DNA from: Adenophora triphylla var. japonica
Taxonomy: Eukaryota; Streptophyta; Magnoliopsida; Asterales; Campanulaceae
NCBI GenBank assembly: GCA_022495995.1
Contig: JAFEMH010002566.1
Location: 124,001 to 188,000 of the forward strand
Reading direction: 5' to 3'
Length of the DNA stretch: 64,000 bases
Shown here: positions 23,962-35,965 of the stretch, piece by piece
Layout of the letters: the number at the start of each line of letters is the position of its first letter
Position numbering within the stretch: position 1 is the stretch's first letter
Notes under the pieces: generated by a model
Databases searched by the model: none
Seen by the model: only the letters and a program-made list of their open reading frames with translations
What the model was told of the DNA's origin: nothing
Position numbers and translations under genes: made by a program

Positions 23962-25344
23962 TCAAAAAATAGCATCAGTATCATTGGTTTCATTAGATTT
24001 CTCATCTAATGAAAAGGATTCATTACCCTTCTGAATTACTTCCTTACAAACATTTAATAAAGCCTTATTTACTTCATCTGGCAGAGGTTGTCCTCTCTTC
24101 GCCAACTTTGGAAATGTCACCTTAGTAGCTATATCATTCAGCTTGCCATCTCTATTGACATCAATGATTTCAGGGTCGTCCACCACACCATCAACTTTGG
24201 TACCACTAGAAGAGGTCTGATTCCCATTGGCATGAATTGTAGGGTTAACAACATGCTTATACACAGCCTTAAGATTATTCTAGCCATCACCATTGATAGT
24301 ATTCTTTGGATCCTCCTCCATGGCCTTCTCCTGCGTCATTTTCTTCTTTGGCTCACCCAAATTAGGATTACACCTTTTACATTCAGCAATATCATGCCCA
24401 AACATAAAACAATGCTTGCAATATTTGGGAACATTATCATATTCCACCTTCTGAAAAAAACTGGGTCAAGCATCACCACACTTAACAAAAAGTTCTCTAG
24501 GAAGCTTTTTGAGAACATCAACCTGTACCAACACCTTGGCTGTACTAGGCCTCAAGAGTTCAACCGTTGCTTTATCCAAAGATATAGGGGTACCAATCAT
24601 CTTTGCCAATGCAAAAATAACATGTTTGTTAATTAGGTGCACTGGAAGGCCAGGAAACCCTACCCACACAGCCACAATAGGAGATTCTTGTTCCGGCCTC
24701 CATGCCGGAGTCCATGCTAGCGTACGCATTGGATATTTAGTGACATACCAAACATCTTTCATAAACAATCTCTGATAATCCACCTCAGTTGATAACTGAA
24801 TAAGCAGATGACGCACATCAAGATGACCCAATTTATATTGGCCCTTCAATTGAAATTTGGCAAAAGCCATTTTGGTGTCCTCCAATGAAGGATGCCCATG
24901 CACAAACTTACCAACAAGAGTATATTTAAATGGTTTTGCTAAAGAATCAATCAATTCATTAGAAAGCTTAATCGAAGGCGTACCTTTGTGATTTCCCGTA
25001 GGGATAACAGGGATAGAGTTGGAGGCAACGCTTGTTTCTATCTGAGCAAAAAGGTCAGCAAAAGATTTGCTATTAGGCGGATTAGGGTTTGCATGGTGTT
25101 GTGAAGGCGCTACAAATGAATTAGGTTTAGGGATATTCTCCGAATTTTGAAGCAATTTGGGTTTGGACCCATTCCCGTCGAACAGAGCACTACCCGAAGA
25201 GGTAGAAATCGGCGCCAGATTAAGGTTTGGACCTTGCGGCTGTTGCATCGCTGATGATAGTATTTGCGGCCCAAATGTCGTTTCATCAGATGAAGGAGGG
25301 ATTGGAGCAGTTGGAACATTAAAGAAAGATGCCGGAAAAACCAT
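23962..25344 (-). pseudogene. LINE ORF1: DUF4283-like with zinc knuckle (two nonsense codons)
   Basis: ORF1 is the RNA-binding chaperone of the LINE. I take the ATG at 25344 (MVFPASFFNVP); the frame is open upstream to a GTG at 25371. After a Pro/Ser/Asn-rich stretch comes a DUF4283-like domain (KYTLVGKFVHGHPSLEDTK, VWVGFPGLPVHLINKH), then a CX2CX4HX4C zinc knuckle at 24420-24379 (CKHCFMFGHDIAEC). One frame runs the whole length to 23962 but is cut by two nonsense codons, a TGA at 24466-24468 just before the knuckle and a TAG near 24282. With only two stops and no frameshift, the decay is recent. Confidence 0.85.
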
Positions 25345-25500
25345 AGCTGTCGGCCTGAAGAAGGGAATCACGTCCCTAGGGCGAAACCCTAGAAACGGGA
25401 GAGAGAGAGAGAGAGAGAGAGAATTTAGAGGGAGAGAGTTTTTATTCTTTCCTGTTATTTCACTTTTTTGTTCTCATGTTGTTATTTAATCATTATATCT

Positions 25501-25824
25501 AACATTAATCTAACCATAACTTAAAATGCAGGTAGAGATGGCATTACATCATCTTTAAAAGATTGTTTGTTGTTTGAATATTTATTTAACTTTACAAATA
25601 CATGTCTTTGTATAACTCAAGCTTCGATTTTTTTTTTTAAAAAGACATGTAATAAATATATTTTCATGTAATAGGTCCTAATTGAAGATGAAATATTTGG
25701 TAATAGGTCTTTAAAGAAGATTAAACTTGAAATTCTCAAAATTCTCATAATTTATTTTCATTAATATAACTAAAATATTAAGTGATAATAAAATCAAAAG
25801 TTAAATTTATGATTCTGATTACTA
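25501..25824. repeat. AT-rich degenerate repeat block, left part
   Basis: Non-coding. It contains phrases such as ACATGTAATAAATATAT, TAATAGGTC and GAAGATGAAA that recur at 42883-43781 and 49240-50400. I infer that these three stretches belong to one repeat-rich block later split by insertions. Confidence 0.55.
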
Positions 25825-25979
25825 CCCCCTCTGTAAGGTTCATACTTTTCTTTTTATTTTGTCCCAAATTAAGGTTTTTAGTTGTTTTATTAATTAATAT
25901 AGAAATTGAGACCCACTTGTCATTTTTATAACAAAACTTCATACCCAGTTTCTCTCTCCTACTTTATTTTTCATACTAA
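25825..25979. mobile_element. MITE, left half, split by the CACTA insertion
   Basis: The end CCCCCTCTGTAAGGTTC follows a TA at 25823-25824. The matching reverse-complement end GAACCTTACTGCGAGACG lies at about 42858-42875, beyond the CACTA, and closes with GGAG and TA (42883-42884). Removing 25980-42812 plus one copy of the TAA target site joins the halves into a MITE of about 220 bp with imperfect TIRs. Confidence 0.55.
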
Positions 25980-25994
25980 CACTACTAGAAACAG

Positions 25995-26215
25995 GCCGAT
26001 TATCGACGGAAATTTACTGACGGACCGAGTCCGTCGGTATTACCGACGGAAAATCAAGGTTTACCGACGGAATATTAATTTTTATTTGCCGGGTTTTTTT
26101 TAAAAAAAAAAATTATTTACCGACGAAAATTTCCGTCGATAATAATTAATTTCCGTCGGTAATACCGACGGACCAAGTCCGTCGGTATTACTGAAGGAAA
26201 TTTCCGTCCGCATGT
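25995..26215. repeat. CACTA left subterminal repeats
   Basis: About ten copies, in both orientations, of ACCGACGGA/TCCGTCGGT and variants. In CACTA elements such subterminal arrays are the binding sites of the TNPA-type protein needed for transposition. Confidence 0.88.
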
Positions 26216-26218
26216 TGG

Positions 26219-26228
26219 TATATAAATA
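26219..26228 (+). promoter_or_regulatory. TATA box just inside the CACTA left end
   Basis: TATATAAATA directly follows the subterminal repeats, and a pyrimidine-rich leader (CTTCCAATTTCTCTCTCTTC) and an ATG exon follow it. CACTA elements usually start transcription at this position, so it is a plausible promoter. Confidence 0.6.
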
Positions 26229-26356
26229 TTCTCTCTTGCCCGGCCCTTACTTATTTCGAACCCTAAAATTAAACCCTTCCAATTTCTCTCTCTTCCTCCT
26301 TTGTCCGCCTCTCTGAGAGATCCCCCACCGCAACCCTAGCTTCTTCCATCTTCGTG

Positions 26357-26521
26357 ATGACAATTTCGAAGATTTTCAAAGCTCTTGTTCAAATGACACA
26401 AACCCAACAAGCACAGCTCGAATCTTTAGCCAAAGAGCGAAAATTCCTTGAAAAAAGAATCAAGTTGCAACATGAACGATGGGCTGCTGATGTTAAACTG
26501 TTCCAAGATCGAATCTCACAG
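26357..26521 (+). CDS. Putative first coding exon inside the CACTA, coiled coil
   Basis: The exon starts ATGACAATTTCG and runs 55 codons to a good donor site (CACAG then GTAAAT at 26522). The peptide is Gln/Glu/Lys-rich and helical (TQTQQAQLESLAKERKF, HERWAADVKLFQDRISQ), so probably a coiled coil. With the TATA box and leader upstream it looks like the first exon of a transcript from the CACTA end. It could be the start of the element's own regulatory protein or of another captured gene. I do not recognise it and cannot find the next exon; the nested MULE interrupts the region downstream. Confidence 0.45.
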
Positions 26522-27132
26522 GTAAATTCCCTCAATTTTGCGGATTTTGGTTACTAGGTTTTGGTTTGAATTTAGGGTTTATCAGTAATTATTGATTTGG
26601 GGTTTCGGATGTTAATTAGGTAGAGGGCGAGTGTGGTTGAGGGCCTTGAGGCTACTGTTCGGTGTGCTTAGAGCTATTAAAATATCCCTTTTTCTGGGGT
26701 TTGCTAGAGAGAGAAAATGCTTGGTGGGTGTTTTATGTTTAAAGGACAAGAGGATGGTGATGGAGATGGTGGTTGCTGGTGGCCCAGCCCTTAGACGTGG
26801 CATGTGATGAATTCATGCCCCCTTTTGTCAAGCGTTTTATATAAATAGACAGAAAAATTAAAATAGTGCAATATAATGTGTCAAGTGCAGAATTGAGTTT
26901 TAACTCAAGTGAATTCGTGTGCTTAGCCCTATTCTGAACAGTCTAGCATGTTTCCAAACAATAATAAGCAGACGCGTGATGGTTAAGTATTGCACTTCGC
27001 TTGAAAACATATGATAATAATAATTAAGGGTACTAAAGGAAGAAAAGAGAGAGATTTTGGTAAAGATAAGCATACAGGGGTAATGTCAAGTCATTTTGAT
27101 TGATTGATACGTGCTTGCAGGATTATGTTTAT

Positions 27133-27385
27133 CACTTCCTCTGTCCCAAATTGAATGACCTTTTTTGTCCCAAATGAATGACCTTGTGAAACTTTTTCTT
27201 CAAAAAAAAAAAAAACTGTCTCTAAATGAATTTTTACCAATTATTCTTGTCATAGTTAATTATATATTTGTAAAACTAATAGTTTGGAAGTGAATAGCAA
27301 GAATATTTATGCATTTTTCTACTAAAAATTAACATTTTAAGAATGACCCAAATGCAAATTGGTCATTCATTTTGGGACGGAGGAG
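27133..27385. mobile_element. MITE inside the CACTA
   Basis: It begins with CTTCCTCTGTCCCAAAT-type sequence and ends GGTCATTCATTTTGGGACGG, the reverse complement of the left arm (CCCAAATGAATGACC). The AAATGAATGACC phrase is doubled on the left. About 250 bp, non-coding, Stowaway-like; edges uncertain by a few bases. Confidence 0.65.
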
Positions 27386-27981
27386 TAGCTTTTACTATTG
27401 TGTGTTAAGTGGAGATGCATATATGTTTCGTCTGTCTGTATGTGCTTATACGGGTACGGGTGGGACTTTGTCAATGGTTAAATAAACTAACCCGATTGTT
27501 ACTTAACATCATAATGTAAAATTTATTTATAGGGCTCTTTTCTTTGTCCCAATGATCATTGATTGCTAAAGAATTATTAGGAAGATAGGTCTAACCCCTT
27601 CTCCACATCATGCACCAGACTGGTTTTGTATGTGTATCTATATACGTGTATTTAAACTCTTATGGCATAGTTCCGCATGTGGTATACCTTGATCAAGCTT
27701 CAATTGAAGAAGATTTACTGTGCAAGAATTTAGATTAGTTTAGTATAAACCTTAGTTCTTGTTTATCTACTTCTGTTCAACATGAGCCATGAGCAAGTAC
27801 AAATGTTTAAGAAGAGAAAAATATTTATGTATTTGTCTACGATGACTGCTGTCTCTTATTTATGATATTCGGTCATAAGTTCTTGTTATGGACTGTGTTA
27901 TGTGGCTTGACTTGGTACTTACCTAAGCCAACTGAAGTTTAACTGTACCCGTATAGGCAGTAATAAGTCATAGTTCATTGG

Positions 27982-28045
27982 GGGGACGGTTATTTGCAAG
28001 GCACGCTATTTGCAAGGCACGGAAAATGGACAAAATTGCCCTCCC
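27982..28045. repeat. MULE left terminal inverted repeat
   Basis: Begins GGGGACGGTTATTTGCAAGG and contains a second TATTTGCAAGGCACG copy 18 bp further on. It pairs with 39187-39250 with mismatches. Confidence 0.85.
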
Positions 28046-28215
28046 GTACGCGAACGTTTCGTGTAATTTTACACGACATTGTCAAATGCGTTTCGTATAT
28101 AAATATATGAAATGTATAGAGTTATTTCGTGTATACTCACACGAAATATTCACAAATATTTCGTGTATTTTCATACGAAATATTAACAAATATTTCGTGT
28201 ATTTTCATACGAAAC
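28044..28215. repeat. Palindrome cluster A (TTTCGTGTA..TACACGAAA)
   Basis: Five imperfect palindromes of about 22-24 bp, such as TTTCGTGTATTTTCATACGA, separated by 10-30 bp. They lie between the left terminal repeat and the 3' end of the transposase gene. Confidence 0.85.
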
Positions 28216-28427
28216 ATATCTGACAGTCTGAATAATTCATACTTCCAAACATAAAAACTGGAAAAATTCAAAGACCAATACAGCTTTCTTGAAAAAAAAA
28301 AATCATAAAAAATGGTATACTTTGCCATATTTCACATCACAAATCCAAACTTCCAAACAGTTTTTAATGATTCATACATACAAATAAAAAAGGCTCAAAA
28401 GTCAAATGATACACTCATACTATGGCC

Positions 28428-31400
28428 TATTCCTTGAAGCTCTTTCTTCGTTCGACGCATTGAGAGTCGGTTGAATGTCTCTATCAGAGCTCTGTATGGC
28501 ATGACCAAGTTACTTGCGGCTTTGCGTCACGATGAGCCTCCGATATAACGGCTGGCGATGGCATTGGGTAATCATTATCTAACATGTGCGTGCAATATAA
28601 AATGGTTTCCAATGTGTCAAGCACAAGTATGTACGTGGTGGTCCTACTCCTTGTGGTACGATCACCGGGAAGGCATGTGAAGCCACCGGGTTAGCGTGTA
28701 CGAGATGAACACCACATTATACCTCGTGGCGATGATGTGCCCTAGCTGCAGGAGGGTCATATAATAATACTCGGGAGCGGGGAGGAATAGTAAGCAATGC
28801 GATCTGTGGAGCTCGTCCATACTAGTCCAAGATATAACTCTCTCGATAAAGCTCGCGTCGACTATGCGGCTCGAGGCAACAATGTGTGCGGACTTGAGGC
28901 CACATGTCCTAAATCTCTCAGGTATATCTGCGCAGCTACTGGCTCTATAGCCACAATGTCCATCACCCCTCACATCTCGCGATGCCTTGATAAATGGGAC
29001 CATGAAAGGCATAAATGACATAGTATACCCGAAGTATGTAGACTAGTGACTTGTCCATTTCCCTTTCCACGACCCCCGACCCGACTCAGGCCCCCGTCCC
29101 AGTCCTCGTCCCAGACCTCGTCCTCTCCCACGAGTTGAAGAAGCTAGTGGTGGAAGAGACGTAGGAGTAGTAGGGCTAGATGGTGTAGTGTTTGAACCTA
29201 CTTTCGGATTGGGCGTGGACTTGAAGAGTTTGAGTCCCACGACATCATACCCGATTGGGTTGATGCAATGAATGTAGATCTAGCCTGCTGCCGGTGGAGG
29301 GTGGTGTAGTGGGGACTCCAAAATATCTGTCGTATGCTCCCAATACGAAAGTATTCTCGGGCGGCGGTCAGGTTTATTTGCCTTTGAAATATGAGGTGGC
29401 TCAGAAGCATCTCTGGTTTGTGGATGTAGCTCTTCATTTATCGTTTGGAATAACTTTCTCTTGATCGGTTCAGGTGCCTTCTGTACTTCGTTCCACACAG
29501 CTACAAAAGAATTTTCATTGATCGAAGACCTAGTTGGACAGTACTCTAGCTCAATGTCCAACTTCTTCCAAAAGCATGAATCGAAGACAACCCGATCCGT
29601 CCCCCAGGCTCAGATGCGTGCGATCTCGTGGCTGCGTGGAAGTCCGTGTGTTCGCCTAACATAACACCCACATTACGAGGGATCCATGACATTATCCCCA
29701 ATACGAGACCGCTCTTTTTTGATGATGTCCAAGGCTACATTTGACACTCGCCCCAATATGTCCTGATAAAGATTACAAGTCTTCATATCAACTGGAATTC
29801 TGCTCTTTGCCATCTCCATGCTAGCTTTGATTTTTACTATTTGAATTTCCATGATCTCGTGAGCAACTTTGAAAATTGTGTCAAAAGTAGAAGAAGTACT
29901 TCCCAACGCATGCTTCAACTGCTATGCTCACTCTCGGATCTGTTCGTGGTGTGGGTTCCGAAGTGTAGCAACGTATCCGTATGCGTGGACGAGAATATTT
30001 TGAGAGTATGGAGTAATCCATGTATCGCGGAGATAGATCAATAAAGCGGGATAAGCCGCAAACGTTCGTAAAACCGTTGCCCAACGGTGTTCCATTCTCC
30101 GGAAGTAGCGGGCGATATTCTTTGCATTGAATTTATTCATGAATGCTTTTGCGAATTCCGGGTTCCCGGTATGAGCCAACGCCCTCTTTCGAACATTGAC
30201 TTCTATATGCCTTCGACACAAATGATGTGCGGTCTCGGGAAATTACGCTTGGACGGCATTAATGAAAGCCAAGTCTCGATCGGTGAAGAAAAGCGTTGGC
30301 ATGTTGGGAGGATGAAAAAGAGTACGCAAATTCTTGAGTGCCCATGCAAAATTATCGGTCTTCTCATTTTGGAGAAACGCATATGCAATTGTGAAATTCT
30401 TCCCCGTGGAAGTAAATCCCAAAATATGTAGGAATGGCAGTCCATAGCGGTTGGTGTTGTAAGTGCAATCACCTAGCGGGATTTTAAAGAGAAAGCAGTC
30501 GGGCAACAATCACGAGAATTACATTTCGTGTACTTATATACGAAATTGTACATTTTATATCGTGTATTTTTACACGACATAAATATACCATTTCGTGTAT
30601 GACCACACGAAATATAGTCTTAAAATTATATATCCTTTTCGTGTAGTTTTATACGAAATATGAACATATGTTTCGTATAAAAATACACGAACTTGTAGGC
30701 AAAATTTCGTGTATAACCACACGAAATGAAGTACGAAACAGCTGTATGTACGAACGAGTAAAAAACACATTGAAAAAATTCACAAAAATTTACCTTGGAC
30801 TACGTATGGAAAGCGGTTGAGCATATGCGATGCTAGTGGGTGAGAGAAGAATACGTCGCCGATGATGTCCTTTGTCCTTGGCTTTCCTCGTGAATACAAT
30901 ATATTGCTTATCGTCGAGTAATTTCATGAATTGTTGCAGCGGTGATCTCCCTGCTCGTTCCCTTGCTTTGAACTTCACGATGGCATTATGGACGTGTGTC
31001 TGAGTACTCACATTCTTCTTATCCTTCTTCTTTAACATTGTGAGAATGTTATTCGGACGCATGGACGATTGACTTGCGGTACACACCTCCTCATACTCAT
31101 CTTGTGACAATTTCCCGAGCGGATGACCTTGGGATACGTTGGAAAGTCATGATTATGAGAGCCATGCTTCGACAACATAACCCCATAACCCGGCGCCCAT
31201 ATCTTTGGCCCGAAGTTCAAACTTGCACCCAATCCTCTTCTTGCTGCTAGTTAGCCTCTGATTTTTAGATTTGCCAGGCCTATACTTGCCACCGAAATGA
31301 CATATAATCTTTGCGTAGCCTTGGATATTCCCACTTGTCTTTCTCGAATCTTGTATAACAAGTGTTAAATTTTGAAGGGCAATACTCCGTACGTGTTTTA

Positions 31401-31780
31401 GAAGTTCATCTCTATTTTCAAATAATTGTGATGTCGTGAATTGATCACTCAAATCCGGATATTGACCTACGCAAATTATAGTTGCATAAATAACTAATCA
31501 AGCAAAAATTTCAAGATTGGATTTTTATTCGAATGTGTATTTCAAGATTGCATTTTTATTCTAATGTGTATATGGAACATTGTCAATAGAATCCACATAT
31601 GACAAAGATAAGATAGTAGCATATGAACTTACTTCATTGGAGCTTGGATTTTGATTTTGATGCGGAGAAGGAGATGAAGGTTGTGGAGAATCTTGATTTG
31701 GTGCCACTTTCGTCTTCTTCTTCAAAGATAAATTCTATATCATCAAGGTTAATATCATCGAAACAATGTGAGGAATCCAT
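28428..31780 (-). pseudogene. MULE transposase, FAR1-type N-terminus and OTU-like C-terminus
   Basis: Exon 1 starts at the ATG at 31780 (MDSSHCFDDINLDD) and ends at a GTAAGT donor at 31632; a frameshift lies in its Pro/Ser/Gln-rich part. Exon 2 starts at 31466 with a FAR1-like DNA-binding domain (CHFGGKYRPGKSKN, KKRIGCKFELRAKD), changes frame near 31165, and ends at 30794. An intron of about 280 bp holds palindrome cluster B. The DDE region follows (GDCTYNTNRYGLPFLHILGF, FTDRDLAFINAVQA), with DTWITPYSQN near 30010. A SWIM-like finger near 29665 reads CGCYVRRTHGLPRSH, with Arg where Cys is expected. After a Gly/Arg-rich stretch (29100-29150), an OTU-like segment (DVRGDGHCGYRA near 28960, GHIIATRYNVVFIS near 28730) ends near 28428. 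It would bind and cut the element ends. Multiple frameshifts make it a pseudogene. Confidence 0.85.
30522..30740. repeat. Palindrome cluster B, in a transposase intron
   Basis: Six palindromes such as TTTCGTGTATAACCACACGA and TTTCGTGTAGTTTTATACGA, spaced about 30-40 bp. The cluster fills the intron that follows the exon ending at 30794. Its right part and the exon edge are duplicated at 35876-36062. Confidence 0.85.
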
Positions 31781-31925
31781 AATATGATTGTAAGAACTTG
31801 GATAATGTGTGTTATTGAATGGTGAATGGGGCCTTTGGTTTAACTTATTTCTTGGTTGCGTTTCGTAATAGCTGCTGGGACGAAAATATGATTGACGGCG
31901 TTTAATATAGCTCCTGGTTTAACTC

Positions 31926-32052
31926 GTTTCGTGTAGAAATACACGAAACAAACTACGCATTGTCGTGTAATAATAAACGAAATCATGAAGAGGTTTTCGT
32001 ATAATAACACACGAAATATGAAGCTATAATTCGTGTATTTTCATACGAAATT
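31926..32052. repeat. Palindrome cluster C, upstream of the transposase
   Basis: Four palindromes (for example TTTCGTGTAGAAATACACGA) lie 150-270 bp upstream of the transposase ATG, between its promoter region and the satellite. Confidence 0.83.
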
Positions 32053-32079
32053 AATTTGAGCAATATATTTCATCTATTT

Positions 32080-35000
32080 ATTTTTTATTTAATTTTTTTC
32101 TAGATTCTAAATGACATTTAAAATGTTTTTCATCTACATGAGTTTCCTCAAAATCCAAATGGAGATTGAGTTACAAAATTTTGCCATTATTTAGGGTGTT
32201 TAGGGTTTTCTGTGTCCCGATCTTGCCAAAAATGGTATACGCCTACCTCGTTTATTTTTTTAATTTTTCTAGATTCTAAATGACATTTAAAATGTTTTTC
32301 ATCTACATGAGTTTCCTCAAAATCCAAATGGAGATTGAGTTACAAAATTTTGCCATTATTTAGGGTGTTTAGGGTTTTCTGTGTCCCGATCTTGCCAAAA
32401 ATGGTATAAGCCTACCTCGTTTATTTTTTTTTAATTTTTCTAGATTCTAAATGACATTTAAAATGTTTTTCATCTACATGAGTTTCCTCAAAATCCAAAT
32501 GGAGATTGAGTTACAAAATTTTGCCATTATTTAGGGTGTTTAGGGTTTTACGTGTCCCGATCTTGCCAAAAATGGTATAAGCCTACCTCGTTTATTTTTT
32601 TAATTTTTTTCTAGATTCTAAATGACATTTAAAATGTTTTTCATCTACATGAGTTTCCTCAAAATCCAAATGGAGATTGAGTTACAAAATTTTGCCATTA
32701 TTTAGGGTGTTTAGGGTTTTACGTGTCCCGATCTTGCCAAAAATGGTATACGCCTACCTCGTTTATTTTTTTTTAATTTTTTCTAGATTCTAAATGACAT
32801 TTAAATTGTTTTTCATCTACATGAGTTTCCTCAAAATCCAAATGGAGATTGAGTTACAAAATTTTGCCATTATTTAGGGTGTTTAGGGTTTTACGTGTCC
32901 GATCTTGCCAAAAATGGTATACGCCTACCTCGTTTATTTTTTTTAATTTTTTCCTAGATTCTAAATGACATTTAAAATGTTTTTCATCTACATGAGTTTC
33001 CTCAAAATCCAAATGGAGATTGAGTTACAAAATTTTGCCATTATTTAGGGTGTTTAGGGTTTTACGTGTCCCGATCTTGCCAAAAATGGTATACGGCTAC
33101 CTCGTTTATTTTTTTTAAATTTTTTCTAGATTCTAAATGACATTTAAAATGTTTTTCATCTACATGAGTTTCCTCAAAATCCAAATGGAGATTGAGTTAC
33201 AAAATTTTGCCATTATTTAGGGTGTTTAGGGTTTTACGTGTCCCGATCTTGCCAAAAATGGTATAAGCCTACCTCGTTTATTTTTTTAATTTTTTTCTAG
33301 ATTCTAAATGACATTTAAAATGTTTTTCATCTACATGAGTTTCCTCAAAATCCAAATGGAGATTGAGTTACAAAATTTTGCCATTATTTAGGGTGTTTAG
33401 GGTTTTATGTGTCCCGATCTTGCCAAAAATGGTATACGCCTACCTCGTTTATTTTTTTTTAATTTTTTTCTAGATTCTAAATGACATTTAAAATGTTTTT
33501 CATCTACATGAGTTTCCTCAAAATCCAAATGGAGATTGAGTTACAAAATTTTGCCATTATTTAGGGTGTTTAGGGTTTTCTGTGTCCCGATCTTGCCAAA
33601 AATGGTATACGCCTACCTCGTTTATTTTTTTAATTTTTTCTAGATTCTAAATGACATTTAAAATGTTTTTCATCTACATGAGTTTCCTCAAAATCCAAAT
33701 GGAGATTGAGTTACAAAATTTTGCCATTATTTAGGGTGTTTAGGGTTTTACGTGTCCCGATCTTGCCAAAAATGGTATAAGCCTACCTCGTTTATTTTTT
33801 TTTAATTTTTTTCTAGATTCTAAATGACATTTAAAATGTTTTTCATCTACATGAGTTTCCTCAAAATCCAAATGGAGATTGAGTTACAAAATTTTGCCAT
33901 TATTTAGGGTGTTTAGGGTTTTCGTGTCCCGATCTTGCCAAAAATGGTATACGCCTACCTCGTTTATTTTTTTTTTAATTTTTTCCTAGATTCTAAATGA
34001 CATTTAAAATGTTTTTCATCTACATGAGTTTCCTCAAAATCCAAATGGAGATTGAGTTACAAAATTTTGCCATTATTTAGGGTGTTTAGGGTTTTACGTG
34101 TCCCGATCTTGCCAAAAATGGTATAAGCCTACCTCGTTTATTTTTTTAATTTTTTCTAGATTCTAAATGACATTTAAAATGTTTTTCATCTACATGAGTT
34201 TCCTCAAAATCCAAATGGAGATTGAGTTACAAAATTTTGCCATTATTTAGGGTGTTTAGGGTTTTACGTGTCCCGATCTTGCCAAAAATGGTATAAGCCT
34301 ACCTCGTTTATTTTTTTTTAATTTTTTTCTAGATTCTAAATGACATTTAAAATGTTTTTCATCTACATGAGTTTCCTCAAAATCCAAATGGAGATTGAGT
34401 TACAAAATTTTGCCATTATTTAGTGGTGTTTAGGGTTTTACGTGTCCCGATCTTGCCAAAAATGGTATACGCCTACCTCGTTTATTTTTTTTAATTTTTT
34501 CTAGATTCTAAAATGACATTTAAAATGTTTTTCATCTACATGAGTTTCCTCAAAATCCAAATGGATATTGAGTTACAAAATTTTGCCATTATTTAGGGTG
34601 TTTAGGGTTTTACGTGTCCCGATCTTGCCAAAAATGGTATACGCCTACCTCGTTTATTTTTTTTTAATTTTTCCTAGATTCTAAATGACATTTAAAATGT
34701 TTTTCATCTACATTGAGTTTCCTCAAAATCCAAATGGATATTGAGTTACAAAATTTTGCCATTATTTAGGGTGTTTAGGGTTTTCTGTGTCCCGATCTTG
34801 CCAAAAATGGTATACGCCTACCTCGTTTATTTTTTTAATTTTTTTCTAGATTCTAAATGACATTTAAAATGTTTTTCATCTACATGAGTTTCCTCAAAAT
34901 CCAAATGGAGATTGAGTTACAAAATTTTGCCATTATTTAGGGTGTTTAGGGTTTTCTCGTGTCCCGATCTTGCCAAAAATGGTATAAGCCTACCTCGTTT

Positions 35001-35780
35001 ATTTTTTTTTAATTTTTTCTAGATTCTAAATGACATTTAAAATGTTTTTCATCTACATGAGTTTCCTCAAAATCCAAATGGATATTGAGTTACACAATTT
35101 TGCCATTATTTAGGGTTTTTAGGGTTTTCTGTGTCCCGATCTTGCCAACAATGGTATACGCCTACCTCGTTTATTTTTTTAATTTTTTCTAGATTCTAAA
35201 TGACATTTAAAATGTTTTTCATCTACATGAGTTTCCTCAAAATCCAAATGGATATTGAGTTACAAAATTTTGCCATTATTTAGGGTGTTTAGGGTTTTCT
35301 GTGTCCCGATCTTGCCAAAAATGGTATACGCCTACCTCGTTTATTTTTTTTTAATTTTTTCCTAGATTCTAAATGACATTTAAAATGTTTTTCATCTACA
35401 TGAGTTTCCTCAAAATCCAAATGGATATTGAGTTACAAAATTTTGCCATTATTTAGGGTGTTTAGGGTTTTATGTGCCCCGATCTTGCCAAAAATGGTAT
35501 AAGCCTACCTCGTTTATTTTTTTTTAATTTTTTTCTAGATTCTAAATGACATTTAAAATGTTTTTCATCTACATGAGTTTCCTCAAAATCCAAATGGAGA
35601 TTGAGTTACAAAATTTTGCCATTATTTAGGGTTTTTAGGGTTTTACGTGTCCCGATCTTGCCAAAAATGGTATACGCCTACCTCGTTTATTTTTTTTATT
35701 TTTTTCCTAGATTCTAAATGACATTTAAAATGTTTTTCATCTACATGAGTTTCCTCAAAATCCAAATGGAAATTGAGTTA
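32080..35780. repeat. Satellite, 22 copies of about 171 bp, each with a telo-box
   Basis: The phrase CTAGATTCTAAATGACATTT recurs 22 times (first 32100, last about 35708) at intervals of 169-175 bp, so the array is about 3.7 kb. Copies are nearly identical; they vary in the poly-T length, in GGAGATTG/GGATATTG, and in ACGTGTCC/CTGTGTCC. Each unit contains TTTAGGGTGTTTAGGGTTTT, whose reverse complement includes AAACCCTAAA, the plant telo-box. No long ORF spans it. The array lies wholly inside the MULE between its two genes. Confidence 0.95.
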
Positions 35781-35795
35781 AAAGATTGCATATAT

Positions 35796-35965
35796 TTCGT
35801 ATGAGCATACACGAAACTATAGACATTTTTTCGTGTATAACCACACGAAATACAAGCTTAAAATTGTATATCACTTTTCGTGTAGTTTTATACGAAATCT
35901 TTACAAGTAGTTCGTATGAAAATACACGAAACTATAGGAATCATTTCGTGTATAACCACACGAAA
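35796..35965. repeat. Palindrome cluster D
   Basis: Five palindromes follow the satellite, including TTTCGTGTATAACCACACGA twice. This cluster and the following 100 bp (to 36062) closely resemble cluster B with its adjoining transposase exon edge (30640-30825), so a piece of the transposase gene was duplicated here. Confidence 0.83.

Larger units (their letters stand above)
19377..25486 (-). mobile_element. L1-type LINE retrotransposon, full length
   Basis: This 6.1-kb non-LTR element is inserted on the minus strand. A poly(A) tail (26 T on the + strand, 19376-19401) ends it, and it is flanked by a 14-bp target duplication TAATCATTATATCT (19363-19376 and 25487-25500). Both ORFs are present: ORF1 with an RNA-binding region and zinc knuckle, ORF2 with endonuclease, reverse transcriptase, a zf-RVT-like region and a C-terminal RNase H. 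The 5' UTR (about 25345-25486) contains a GA run (25402-25422). The perfect duplication and long A tail suggest a fairly recent insertion. Both ORFs have stops or frameshifts. Confidence 0.93.

Noticed and set aside
28044..28215. CRISPR-like array of short palindromic repeats
   Set aside because: The repeats are imperfect palindromes with variable centres and variable spacing, in clear plant nuclear DNA inside a MULE. No cas genes and no constant direct repeat.
32080..35780. Interstitial telomere
   Set aside because: TTTAGGG occurs only twice per 171-bp unit in a fixed context, not as continuous telomere repeat. It is a satellite with telo-boxes.
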